Below the pieces are notes generated by a model. That model saw nothing but the letters and a program-made list of their open reading frames with translations, was not told where the DNA came from and made no database searches. From positions 38,175-102,174 of the forward strand of contig NZ_FCOK02000029.1 of NCBI RefSeq assembly GCF_001544555.2: a stretch of DNA of 64,000 nucleotides, in the 5' to 3' direction. Below, one piece after another: positions 25,353 through 33,986 of this stretch. The translations under genes were made by a program, and so were the position numbers. Position 1 is the stretch's first letter, and each line of letters opens with the position of its first letter. Source of the stretch: Caballeronia udeis. GTDB lineage: Bacteria > Pseudomonadota > Gammaproteobacteria > Burkholderiales > Burkholderiaceae.

Positions 25353-26381
25353 TTACAAGGTTTCCGCGGTGATCGGGCCCTTATGGCTCAATTCGGAATT
25401 GAGGAAAATGCCATGCGGCGAGCGCCCCACGTTAATGGTCTCATAAACGCCGCTTTTCGGGTCCAGCACCGCGACCTGTTCACGAAAGCGCAACGTGACC
25501 CACAACTTGCCATCCGGCGCGATGCCGATGTCGTCCGGTCCGGCAGCGTGGAAAGGATACGTGCGTTGTATGGCGAACGTGGTGGGTTCCATGGCGACGA
25601 GAGACCCGCCAATACGATTGGACACGTAGAGCGTGCTGCCGTCCGGTGAGAGGAAAATATTGTGCGGACCTACTCCCGTCTTGACTCGCCGCAGTATGTC
25701 ACCCGTCACCGGGTCGATCTCCGCCACATGGTCGCTGCCCATGACGCAGACCAGCACCTTGCCGTTGTGCCAGAGCACGCCCGCCGGGGTCGAACCCAGC
25801 TTCGTCTTCCAGCGTATCGTCATGGTGGTCAGGTCGAACGAAACAAGCGTGCCCGAGCCTTGCATGGAATTGAAGCTCCAGCGGGAGTCCGGCGAGAAAT
25901 CGAGGTGGCTCGGCATGGAGCCGGGCGAGAAACGCTTGGCGAGGGTCAGGTCGTCGGCGCGATAGACGTCGACATAATCGAGCCTGAGCGCGTTGACAAC
26001 GAGGTAACGATGATCCGGCGTGAAGCCGAGCTGGTAGGGATCGGCAATGACCTTGTGGCCGAGTGCGGTACCGGTATGCGGATCGACGATAAACAGCGCA
26101 TTGCCGCTGGCGTCCGCAATATAGAGTTTGCTGCGGTCCTGGGAAAGCGCCCAGTGACTCGGTTCGCGCAGCGTAGGCAGGGTGCGGATGACTTTGCGCG
26201 ACGTCATGTCGATGACCGAGACACTGGCTTCACCGGAATTCATCACGATGGCCAGCGGGGATTCGGCGGCGTTGGCGATTTCAGACCGGAGAGCCATAAA
26301 TGGCGACAGACCAAGACTCAGGGGAATGGCGAGGCTGCGGCCAAGCACTGCGCGACGTGAAAGCTTCATGGGGGTGTTCAT
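25353..26381 (-). CDS. YncE/YVTN-family beta-propeller protein, exported
   Basis: A 342-residue protein with a twin-arginine-like signal (KLSRRAVLGRS followed by a hydrophobic run and ANAAE) and repeated propeller blades (VSVIDMTSRKVIRTLP, LYIADASGNALFIVD, LYVSNRIGGSLVAME). It is a likely periplasmic seven-blade propeller, a fold that often acts as a scaffold or as a companion to quinone-linked dehydrogenases. It is first in a unit with the desaturase-like and CtaG-like genes. No strong ribosome site precedes the ATG; a Met five codons in is an alternative. Confidence 0.85.
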   Translation of the reverse strand: MNTPMKLSRRAVLGRSLAIPLSLGLSPFMALRSEIANAAESPLAIVMNSGEASVSVIDMTSRKVIRTLPTLREPSHWALSQDRSKLYIADASGNALFIVDPHTGTALGHKVIADPYQLGFTPDHRYLVVNALRLDYVDVYRADDLTLAKRFSPGSMPSHLDFSPDSRWSFNSMQGSGTLVSFDLTTMTIRWKTKLGSTPAGVLWHNGKVLVCVMGSDHVAEIDPVTGDILRRVKTGVGPHNIFLSPDGSTLYVSNRIGGSLVAMEPTTFAIQRTYPFHAAGPDDIGIAPDGKLWVTLRFREQVAVLDPKSGVYETINVGRSPHGIFLNSELSHKGPITAETL

Positions 26382-26694
26382 TTCGAAAGTCAGCTTTCTA
26401 TTTTACGGGAAGGGGTGCGGCGAAGTCAGGTGGAATCATGCATTCAGGAAGATTCAAGAATAACGACGCCCTATTCTTTCAATTCAGTAATCTGCATTGG
26501 GTTAATACGAATAATGCACGATTCTCTCATTCCCGTTTGACTCCCTTCTTTCACTTCCTCGCTTCATTCTTCTGTTTCGTCCCTTGTTCTCGCGCATCTC
26601 CGGTGAGCACCCGTCAAGGCGGGGAAGGGCGTGCGCAGGTCATGTGGCATTGCACAAGCGGCTTCGAGATTATCTTTGCTCTGCTTATCGAATC
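26382..26694. other. Gene-free leader region
   Basis: Upstream of the beta-propeller gene and of the first duplicated unit. It is AT-richer than the flanks, with pyrimidine-rich stretches near 26530-26590. I see no gene, terminator or clear promoter. Confidence 0.5.
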
Positions 26695-26892
26695 AGGTTG
26701 ACTTTGAATTCCCGCACCACCTAGAGTTTAAGTGTATTCACAAATGGGACTTGTGCCTTGGACACCTGCAGTTGTCGACCTTCGAACAGTTTCGCTGCCT
26801 GACCGGCAGGACGTCCACGCACTCTTCTTTTAGCCGCCGTCTTGCCAGCAGGCAGGCGGTGCGCGCCGTAATCAGTCTCTCCGTGCACCTTT
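26695..26892 (+). repeat. Duplicated unit, copy 1 (candidate structured RNA)
   Basis: About 197 bp that recur at 27381-27576. The core from GCCTTGGACACCTG to GTGCACCTTT is strongly conserved. Inside are two hairpins: CTGCC-TGACC-GGCAG (26795-26809) and CCGTC-T-TGCC-AGCA-GGCA-GGCGG (26837-26859). In the second stem one base pair is a wobble here and Watson-Crick in copy 2, a change that keeps pairing. Downstream each copy leads to a GGAGAAA ribosome site and a short frame beginning MNFGLLL. Confidence 0.7.
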
Positions 26893-27054
26893 GACCGCCA
26901 TATTCGACGCAGCGTCGGTATGCGTCCGTGTGGCAATGCGCCGCGCGCATAAACTCGCTGCCGCGTTCGTTCGCGCCTTTTTTCGATTCACCGGCGTAGA
27001 CGAGCGCGTGGATTAACACGTGCGTAGCAATCGTACGTAGTCCGGAGAAACATC

Positions 27055-27381
27055 ATGAACTTCGGTTTGCTTCTGCCGCAACTGCCCCACATTCAGGAGT
27101 CGCGTATCTTTTACGACACCATGCTGTCGCTGGGCGCCCCTGGCCTGCACCAGCACGCGGGCTTTTTTTCGCCATACCGGCGGGTGCCGTGCGGACGTAT
27201 TCGAAAGACGCGCGCAGCACCTGGCGGCGTACGCAACACTGTGTGGCCTTCTTATATTCTTTCATTATTCTTTCCAGGGCCGGTTGTGACGTGGCATACG
27301 AAAGAGTGCTGTTGTTATAGGGGACTCTCCGATCACCTGAATGCCCCATTTTCGATTTATATCGGTGGACGTGGCAAATGA
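27055..27381 (+). CDS. Small hypothetical ORF of duplicated unit 1 (possibly decayed)
   Basis: A 108-residue frame beginning MNFGLLLPQLPHIQESRIFY, with a ribosome site (CGGAGAAACATC) before the ATG. Its first 25-30 codons match the ORF at 27897 (shared MNFGLLL, then QE-x-R and an aromatic pair). After that the two diverge, and the longer tail here is rich in Cys, Tyr and Pro and looks non-coding. I recognise no family. The frame probably lost its original end by mutation after a run of seven T at about 27165. Confidence 0.35.
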   Translation: MNFGLLLPQLPHIQESRIFYDTMLSLGAPGLHQHAGFFSPYRRVPCGRIRKTRAAPGGVRNTVWPSYILSLFFPGPVVTWHTKECCCYRGLSDHLNAPFSIYIGGRGK

Positions 27382-27576
27382 GGTTGACTTCTGATTCCTT
27401 GAATGACTAAACTCCGCAGTCTCCACAAATCGGGCTAATGCCTTGGACACCTGTAGTAGTCGACCTTCGAAGAATTTCGCTGCCTGACCGGCAGGACGTC
27501 CCCGCTTTTTCTTTCAGCCGCCGTCTTGCCAGCAGGCAGACGGTGCGCGCCGTAGTAACTCTCTTCGTGCACCTTT
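27381..27576 (+). repeat. Duplicated unit, copy 2 (candidate structured RNA)
   Basis: Second copy of the 26695-26892 block. The hairpins are at 27480-27494 and 27521-27543. The spacing from block to short ORF is about 150 bp longer than in copy 1, so one unit has gained or lost sequence between the block and the ORF. Confidence 0.7.
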
Positions 27577-27896
27577 AAAACACCCTTTGGACGCAGTCAT
27601 TAATGCGCGTCTGATGGTATTGAGTCGCGAGCATAAGCTTGTGCGACAGTGTCCGTCCGCGCCGGTGCAGCCTGCTGGCCGAAGCGGACGTGTGGTGGCT
27701 AACCGTATTTGTATCTGTATCAACGCCAACAAGGAGCGTCCATGCCGGACCCTGATAGTTGTCCCATAACTCGCTGCACCTTACTCATGCCCAGGGCAAG
27801 CAAGTAGACGTTCTCCGCTGCGCTTATCACGCGATCGAGCTCCGGGTCTGCTGGCTTGCCAAGAACCGCGCTGAGCCAAACGCTCGGAGAAATATC

Positions 27897-28055
27897 ATGA
27901 ACTTCGGTCTGCTGTTGTCGCACCCTCCTGTCCGGCAAGAAGCACGCGTCTACTACCACGCCGTGCCCGCGCTGCATGTCCACGTCAAGGGCGATCCCGC
28001 CGTATCAAACAGAGTGGCCGCCTTCTGGCGCCGTCTCAAGACACGCCTGTCTTAA
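27897..28055 (+). CDS. Small hypothetical protein of duplicated unit 2
   Basis: 52 residues, beginning MNFGLLLSHPPVRQEARVYY and ending with a basic stretch (AAFWRRLKTRLS). CGGAGAAATATC gives a good ribosome site. The N-terminus is shared with the ORF at 27055. The HVHVKGDP segment and amphipathic basic end look protein-like. No family recognised. It lies 174 bp upstream of the ABC permease and could be a small protein or a leader peptide. Confidence 0.45.
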   Translation: MNFGLLLSHPPVRQEARVYYHAVPALHVHVKGDPAVSNRVAAFWRRLKTRLS

Positions 28056-28229
28056 GTTTCGTGGCCGTTCTTAAGAGGTGTGGATTCCCTGTTCCCTTTC
28101 GTGGCCGGTACCCGGTCATGATTCGCTTCAATTTTCAGGCGGGACTTTCGAGCGCGTTGTCGCGTAATCGCTCGAGTGAGACCCCGCATGTTTTTGCAAT
28201 CCGTCAATCTGTGACCGGTGGGACATCCG

Positions 28230-29981
28230 ATGAACTTCAGTTTTAACCCAAACCGCATTGCGAATGCTTCTGCATGGCGGTTGCTCCCCAACGGCTGGGA
28301 CTTCGTCGCTTTCCCGCTGATCATCTGCCTGATTGCCATGGGTGCGATCGGTTTTCACGAGACGATGGCGCCCATCGCCACTTTAAAAACCCAGGTCATC
28401 TCGCTTGACCCGGCGAGTCTGCCCGAGTACGCAATGCGCACCACACTTCGCATGCTCGCGGCCATGGTTGCGTCGCTGGTCTTCACACTGGTTTACGGCA
28501 CGCTCGCCGCGAAGAGCCGGCGGGCGTCCTTGGTGCTCGTGCCGATCCTGGACATCCTGCAGTCGGTGCCGGTGCTGGGCTATATCTCGTTCACAGTCAC
28601 GTTCTTTCTCGCCCTGTTTCCGGGGCGCGTGCTGGGCGCGGAACTCGCGGCAATCTTCGCCATCTTCACGAGCCAGGCGTGGAACATGACGTTCAGTTTC
28701 TATCAGTCGCTGCGCACCGTGCCGCGCGATCTGGATGAAGTCTCGCGCGGTTTTCACCTGACTCCGTGGCAGCGCTTCTGGAAGCTGGACGTGCCGTTTT
28801 CGATGCCCGGCCTCATCTGGAACATGATGATGTCGATGTCCGGCGGCTGGTTTTTCGTCGTTGCGTCGGAGGCGATCACCGTCGGCAACAATACGATCAC
28901 GCTGCCGGGAATCGGGGCGTATCTCGCGCAGGCCATTTCCGACAAGAATCTTCACGCGGTCGGCTGGGTGATCCTCGCGATGACCGTGGTGATTCTTGCC
29001 TATGACCAACTGCTGTTCCGCCCGCTGGTCGCGTGGGCCGACAAGTTCCGCATGGAAACGACCAGCTCGGGCAATGCGCCCGAGTCGTGGCTGCTCGACC
29101 TGATTCGCCGCACCCGGCTGATTCATCGCGTGCTGGTGCCCATGGGCAGGATCTTTGCGAATGCCGCACGTATACCGCTGCGCCTGCCGTCACTCGGCGG
29201 TGTACGTTTCAGCATGCCGCGCCGGCTGAAACCATCGCGCATGGGCGACATTGTCTGGGGCATGCTGGTGATCCTGCTGACGGCGTATGTGGTCTATCGC
29301 GTGGTCACGTATGTGCGTACCGGTGTCACGCTCGACGAAGTCGGCCACGTGTTCGTGCTTGGCCTGATCACGCTGCTTCGCGTCGCTCTGCTGATCCTGC
29401 TCTCCACCCTGGTCTGGGTGCCTGTCGGGGTGCTGATCGGACTGCGGCCGGCGCTGGCGGAGAAGATCCAGCCGCTCGCACAATTTCTTGCCGCATTTCC
29501 GGCCAACCTGTTGTTCCCGGTGTTCGTGATCGTGATCGTGCGCTTTCACCTGAACCCCGACATCTGGCTGTCTCCGCTGATCGTGCTCGGCACGCAGTGG
29601 TACATCCTGTTCAACGTGATTGCGGGGGCAAGCGCGTATCCGAACGACTATCGCGAGGTGGCCGCGAACTTCCGCATTCATGGCTGGCAATGGTGGCGCA
29701 AGGCCATGCTGCCGGGCATCTTCCCGTATTACATCACGGGCGCAATCACGGCATCGGGCGGCGCGTGGAACGCCAGCATTGTGGCGGAGTTCGTCCAGTG
29801 GGGCGACACCAAGGTCGTCGCGCACGGGCTTGGCGCGTATATCGCGCAAACCACCGCCGCCGGCGACTTTCCGAAGATCATCCTGGGCATTGCGACCATG
29901 TCCCTGTTCGTGACACTGTTCAACCGCACGCTGTGGCGTCCGCTGTATGCCTATGCCGAAAACAAGCTCCGGCTCGACTGA
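28230..29981 (+). CDS. ABC transporter permease with two fused permease domains (nitrate/sulfonate/taurine type)
   Basis: A 583-residue inner-membrane protein made of two BPD_transp_1 domains. Each has its own coupling loop: SLRTVPRDLDEVSRGFHLTPWQRFWKLDVP in the first half and YREVAANFRIHGWQWWRKAMLPG in the second. The halves are separated by a linker near residues 290-320. It is followed 22 bp later by its ATPase. No substrate-binding protein gene is adjacent, so the substrate is open. I preferred the ATG at 28230 to a GTG four codons upstream. Confidence 0.9.
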   Translation: MNFSFNPNRIANASAWRLLPNGWDFVAFPLIICLIAMGAIGFHETMAPIATLKTQVISLDPASLPEYAMRTTLRMLAAMVASLVFTLVYGTLAAKSRRASLVLVPILDILQSVPVLGYISFTVTFFLALFPGRVLGAELAAIFAIFTSQAWNMTFSFYQSLRTVPRDLDEVSRGFHLTPWQRFWKLDVPFSMPGLIWNMMMSMSGGWFFVVASEAITVGNNTITLPGIGAYLAQAISDKNLHAVGWVILAMTVVILAYDQLLFRPLVAWADKFRMETTSSGNAPESWLLDLIRRTRLIHRVLVPMGRIFANAARIPLRLPSLGGVRFSMPRRLKPSRMGDIVWGMLVILLTAYVVYRVVTYVRTGVTLDEVGHVFVLGLITLLRVALLILLSTLVWVPVGVLIGLRPALAEKIQPLAQFLAAFPANLLFPVFVIVIVRFHLNPDIWLSPLIVLGTQWYILFNVIAGASAYPNDYREVAANFRIHGWQWWRKAMLPGIFPYYITGAITASGGAWNASIVAEFVQWGDTKVVAHGLGAYIAQTTAAGDFPKIILGIATMSLFVTLFNRTLWRPLYAYAENKLRLD

Positions 29982-30003
29982 ATTTGAAGTGAGAGAGAAT
30001 GCG

Positions 30004-31338
30004 ATGCTAAATCCTAAAGTTGTACCCGTCGAGATCGTCCAGGCACCGGTGCGTACCGGGAATGAAATCCTGAATATCAAGAGCGTGTGTCACGGCTTCG
30101 ACAAGACCCAGCCCGACCAGTTGGTGCTCGACGGCGTGAACCTGACGCTTCCTGAAGGCGAGATTGTCGGCATGCTCGGCCGCTCCGGATCGGGCAAGTC
30201 AACGTTGCTGCGGATCATCGCGGGGTTGATCGAGCCGACCAGCGGCGACGTGACTTACCTCGGCAAACCTCTCGACGGCCCAGCCAAGGGCGTCGCCATG
30301 GTGTTCCAGACGTTTGCTCTGTTCCCGTGGCTGACCGTGCTTCAGAACGTGGAGGCGGGGCTGGAGGCGCTGGGTGTTGGCGCGCAGAAGCGGCGTGAGC
30401 GCGCGCTGGCGGCAATCGACCTGATCGGTCTCGACGGCTTCGAGAACGCGTACCCGCGCGAGTTGTCAGGCGGCATGCGCCAGCGCGTGGGGTTTGCGCG
30501 CGCGCTGGTCGTGGATCCCACGCTCCTGCTGATGGACGAACCCTTCTCCGCGCTCGACGTACTGACCGCCGAGAACTTGCGTACCGACCTGCTCGATCTC
30601 TGGACGCAAGGCAAGATGCCGATCAAGTCGATGCTGATCGTCACGCACAACATCGAGGAAGCGGTGTTCATGTGCGACCGGATCCTGGTGTTGTCGTCGA
30701 ATCCGGGGCGGGTGATCGCCGAGATCAAGGTGCCGTTCGCGCATCCGCGCAACCGGCTGGATCCGGCGTTCCGCAGTCTCGTCGATGAAATCTACGCGAA
30801 GATGACCGCGCGCCAGTCCGACGAAGCCACGAAGAAGGGCCTGGAATTAAGTAGCTGGCTGCCGCTGGTATCGACCAACCTGATGGCCGGTCTGATCGAA
30901 ACGCTGGCCGCCGCTCCGTACCATGGCCGCGCGGATATGCCGGAAATTGCCCGCACCCTGCAACTCGAAGTGGACGATCTGTTCCCGGTAGCTGAGGTGC
31001 TGCAGCATCTCGCTTTTGCGGAAATACGCGAAGGCGATATATTCCTGACGCCGCCCGCCCGCGTATTCGCCGAACTCGGCACGCAGGAACGCAAGATGAT
31101 GTTCGCCGAGCATTTGCTGCGACACGTGCCCCTTGCTACGCAGATCAAGAAGGTCCTGAATGAGCGCCCGGGCCACCGTGCACCGCGCGTGCGTTTCGAG
31201 CAGGAACTGGAGGACTTTCTGTCGGATAGCGGCGCGAAGGAAACGCTGGACGCGGTGATCAACTGGGGCCGTTACGGCGAGATCTTCTCGTACAACGACA
31301 AGACGGAACTTTTCAGCCTGGCCGACGTGGAGTCGTGA
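30004..31338 (+). CDS. ABC transporter ATPase with C-terminal AAA-associated domain
   Basis: A 444-residue ATPase of the nitrate/sulfonate/taurine type: Walker A GRSGSGKST, Q-loop VFQTFALFPW, signature LSGGMRQRVGFARAL, Walker B LLLMDEPFSALD and H-loop VTHN. From about residue 270 it carries the extra C-terminal domain (PF09821-like), possibly a sensor or regulatory part. The ATG at 30004 follows GAGAGAGAA. It forms a two-gene unit with the double permease. Downstream, 31339-31577 holds no gene. Confidence 0.92.
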   Translation: MLNPKVVPVEIVQAPVRTGNEILNIKSVCHGFDKTQPDQLVLDGVNLTLPEGEIVGMLGRSGSGKSTLLRIIAGLIEPTSGDVTYLGKPLDGPAKGVAMVFQTFALFPWLTVLQNVEAGLEALGVGAQKRRERALAAIDLIGLDGFENAYPRELSGGMRQRVGFARALVVDPTLLLMDEPFSALDVLTAENLRTDLLDLWTQGKMPIKSMLIVTHNIEEAVFMCDRILVLSSNPGRVIAEIKVPFAHPRNRLDPAFRSLVDEIYAKMTARQSDEATKKGLELSSWLPLVSTNLMAGLIETLAAAPYHGRADMPEIARTLQLEVDDLFPVAEVLQHLAFAEIREGDIFLTPPARVFAELGTQERKMMFAEHLLRHVPLATQIKKVLNERPGHRAPRVRFEQELEDFLSDSGAKETLDAVINWGRYGEIFSYNDKTELFSLADVES

Positions 31339-31577
31339 TCCTGTAGGAGCGGCTTACTCCGCAGCGGGCATTCGTGCGGATTTGCCAGGTTCGAGGGCAC
31401 GCCGTAGGGGCGTTCCCTGAAGATCCGTGATGTTCACGCGGCAACCCTTAACATTCAGGCACGGCCTGTATTGACCATCTTTTTCCGTGCCCGGAGGTTT
31501 CCTGCGAAACCTCTGCAGGGGCGTCCGAATTCCGTTTATCAATGGAATGCATCCACAGCCTGCGGAGCCGAGGCAGG

Positions 31578-32207
31578 TCAGCTCACGGGGGTTTCAATCA
31601 GCCCGGACCAGCCCGGCAGATACCGTGCCTCCGGCGTGTGCGCGACGGCTTTCGCCTGATCCAGCGCCTTCGTGAAGCTCTTGCGGATCTTGCTTTCAGC
31701 GACCCGTGGACGCAGGAAATCAGCCCAGAGGAATTCGCTGAACGGCGTCGCGTCCTTCGCGAAGCCGCCCACCCGGCGCAGTTCGCCGGCGAGACTTCTA
31801 TACGGATCGTCCGTGAGCCCGGTCACCATCTTGGGGAGATGCTCGAAGTCGTATCGCGAGCCGTCCGTACCGAACGGATGGACCCACTGGTTGTGCTCCA
31901 TCATGCGCCAGAAGATCGCTTCGTCCAGCCACGAGAGGTCCTTGAGCATCGCCACCTTCACTTCCTTGACCCCTTCCTCTAGCAACGCCAGTCCAAGGTG
32001 ATGATGGTCCACGATGTAATAGAGCTTCTCCGGGCCGAGCACGGCGGGAAACCAGTGGGAAGCAATAGCCTCGGTGCGCGCTTTCTTGCCGAGTGTCTTC
32101 CAGTGCTCGCGCTTGGCGATGACTTCGCGGTAACCCACCGTCATCTGTGTAGGACGCAATGCGGCGAGTTTCGCGGGGATCAGGTGATTGTCGGGATGCG
32201 TGAGCAT
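31578..32207 (-). CDS. ParB-like (ParBc_2) protein
   Basis: A 209-residue single-domain protein with segments typical of the putative ParB-like nuclease family: LRPTQMTVGYREVIAKREHW, YYIVDHHHLGLALLEEG and HNQWVHPFGTDGSRYDFEHLP. It has no helix-turn-helix, so it is not a partitioning ParB. Function in the family is unproven. GAGG lies 6 nt before the ATG at 32207; an in-frame ATG at 32252 has no ribosome site. Monocistronic as far as I can see. Confidence 0.82.
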   Translation of the reverse strand: MLTHPDNHLIPAKLAALRPTQMTVGYREVIAKREHWKTLGKKARTEAIASHWFPAVLGPEKLYYIVDHHHLGLALLEEGVKEVKVAMLKDLSWLDEAIFWRMMEHNQWVHPFGTDGSRYDFEHLPKMVTGLTDDPYRSLAGELRRVGGFAKDATPFSEFLWADFLRPRVAESKIRKSFTKALDQAKAVAHTPEARYLPGWSGLIETPVS

Positions 32208-32576
32208 GTTCGCCTCATAAAAATGGTTTGCCGCAACAATAGCGCGGATCACTCACGCCGACAATTTTGGATGCGGGAGAGGCCGGAATGGTTTGTCAGC
32301 GGCGGGGTGCTCATGCAAGACCACTTTGTCGAGATCCGTGGCTTTGCCGGCTGCAATCGGTCGGTTGCCAGGTCAGGCGTTCGTTATTGATTTAATCCGG
32401 TGTCCATATGAATATGGCATCGTGTTTCGAACCGGATCGAGATACGAATCAACCGGCGTTTGACGTCAACGGAGTAAGCGGCTCTCGCAAAAGGTGAGGA
32501 TATACGGGACGCACACCCATACTTACCAGACGCGCGCCGCTCTGGCCATCCGCGAAGAACCTGGATGAATCTGGAT

Positions 32577-33239
32577 TTATGCCGGACCGCCCACGGCGAG
32601 TCCACGTCCGCTGTTTCGTGGACGGTGCGGACTTTGAGCCACCGGCGAAGGCGACGGGACTCTCTCGCCGCGGACCTTTTGGCGCTGTTCCCACGCGATG
32701 TATCGGCTGAGTGCCGCGTCGAACTCGATCACGTAATTGTGATCCGTGACCGCCTGCAGTTCGTTTTCTTCGCGCAGTTCAACCGCCATCAACCAGGCTC
32801 GCCGTCCGAATTCGGCGCAATGGCCCTTGATATAGGCGGCGAACTCATCGACATTCGAACATCGATCGTTCGACTGGATCAGTTCGGCGCTGTGTGTTTG
32901 ATCGGCGCTGAAGGCGCGGAGGTACGATGCCTTTCCGGCATCGAGGTCACGCCATGGGGTATCACTGGAAAATGCGAAGGGCGGTATTTCTACATCGCCC
33001 AACTGTACGTGCCGCTGCTCGGACAGGTCACGGCGTTCTGCACGATCGATTGCGCTTTGACAGCGATGCGCAAACTCTTCGAGTGTGATGGCCACGGTCA
33101 ATGCGGTATGACGACCGGCATGGACACGTTCGGCGGCCTTGCGCGCTGAACCGCGCTTGTGAGCAACCGTATTGCAAGCCACGTTGACGACCGCGCTGAA
33201 AACTCCAGCGCCTAAGGCGACGGCTAACCAAGGCGACAT
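32577..33239 (-). CDS. Hypothetical protein with N-terminal membrane anchor
   Basis: A 220-residue protein that I do not recognise. The N-terminus (SPWLAVALGAGVFSAVVNVACNTV) is a likely transmembrane anchor or uncleaved signal. The rest is soluble, with an EEFAHRCQSAIDR-type helix and a central Trp/Tyr-rich region. A GCGAGAG ribosome-like site precedes the ATG at 33239; an upstream ATG at 33266 is possible. Codon use fits the flanking genes. An overlapping plus-strand frame is less convincing. Confidence 0.55.
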   Translation of the reverse strand: MSPWLAVALGAGVFSAVVNVACNTVAHKRGSARKAAERVHAGRHTALTVAITLEEFAHRCQSAIDRAERRDLSEQRHVQLGDVEIPPFAFSSDTPWRDLDAGKASYLRAFSADQTHSAELIQSNDRCSNVDEFAAYIKGHCAEFGRRAWLMAVELREENELQAVTDHNYVIEFDAALSRYIAWEQRQKVRGERVPSPSPVAQSPHRPRNSGRGLAVGGPA

Positions 33240-33986
33240 AGTGCTCTCGCTAGATTTGACCGGCACTTTGTCGGCCGATCTTCACAGATGCCAATGCACA
33301 ACGAGACGGCTCCGTGTGTGCGGTGCAAGTCCGGTCACACGGGAGCAGCCGGGACAATTTAATCATTTTGCTGCGGCTCATGTCACTTTATTTAATCAAT
33401 GACGCATGTAGTGTTGTGAAGTTTTGACACCGTAGACTAAGGGCCCGTTCGTCCGGGCGAAGCCGTAGCTCATCGGTGGCTCTAGGCGGTGCGCCGGATC
33501 CGCCGGGCGGGGGTCAGGACAGCTCGGCCCGGGGCCAGGATTGCCGAGAGGACGCAAGTACGGATGGAAGTACGGATGGAAGGGCGGCCGAAAGCGCGGC
33601 CACTCTTCAATTCTTTCAAGTTTCCCCGCAATGAGTCGATATAACTAACAGCGCGCTCAGTTCTCGTCAGGCCGGCGTCCCGACTTTTTTGCTACGCGCC
33701 CAAAAACAGGCTGACTCCGCGCTGGTTGATAGCGGTGTTCGCTATAACTAACCGGTATGAATTTCATGGCTGTTGCTTCACCGCTTCCATCCCTTCCACC
33801 GTTCCCCCGGCATCTGCCTGAGGCTTCAACTCCCCGGCGTCTTGTTCGCGACTTTTTCCCTGAGCATGCACGGTTTCCGGAACGTGCCACGGGGCATGTT
33901 CGGCGCTCTCCTTGCGATGACTTCTTCATGCGAAGGCGAATTGGGGCGCCCCCAAGTGGTTCGAATCAATCGTGACGGGGTATCCC
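33240..33986. other. 747-bp intergenic region with hairpin and short tandem repeat
   Basis: A hairpin, GCTCCGTGTG / CACAC-G-GGAGC with one bulged G, spans 33309-33346. Its loop contains a smaller stem around GGTGCAAGTCC. AAGTACGGATGG is repeated twice in tandem at 33556-33579. The loop motif recalls pieces of group II intron RNA, but no reverse transcriptase or full intron structure is present. Short frames at 33757-33975 lack a ribosome site and family content. Confidence 0.45.

Noticed and set aside
33757..33975. Small gene before the MHYT protein
   Set aside because: No ribosome site, Pro/Arg-rich low-information sequence, and overlapping frames of equal quality.
33940..33980. Possible tRNA T-arm (GGTTCGAATC)
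   Set aside because: No acceptor stem, anticodon arm or CCA-proximal pairing can be built around it.
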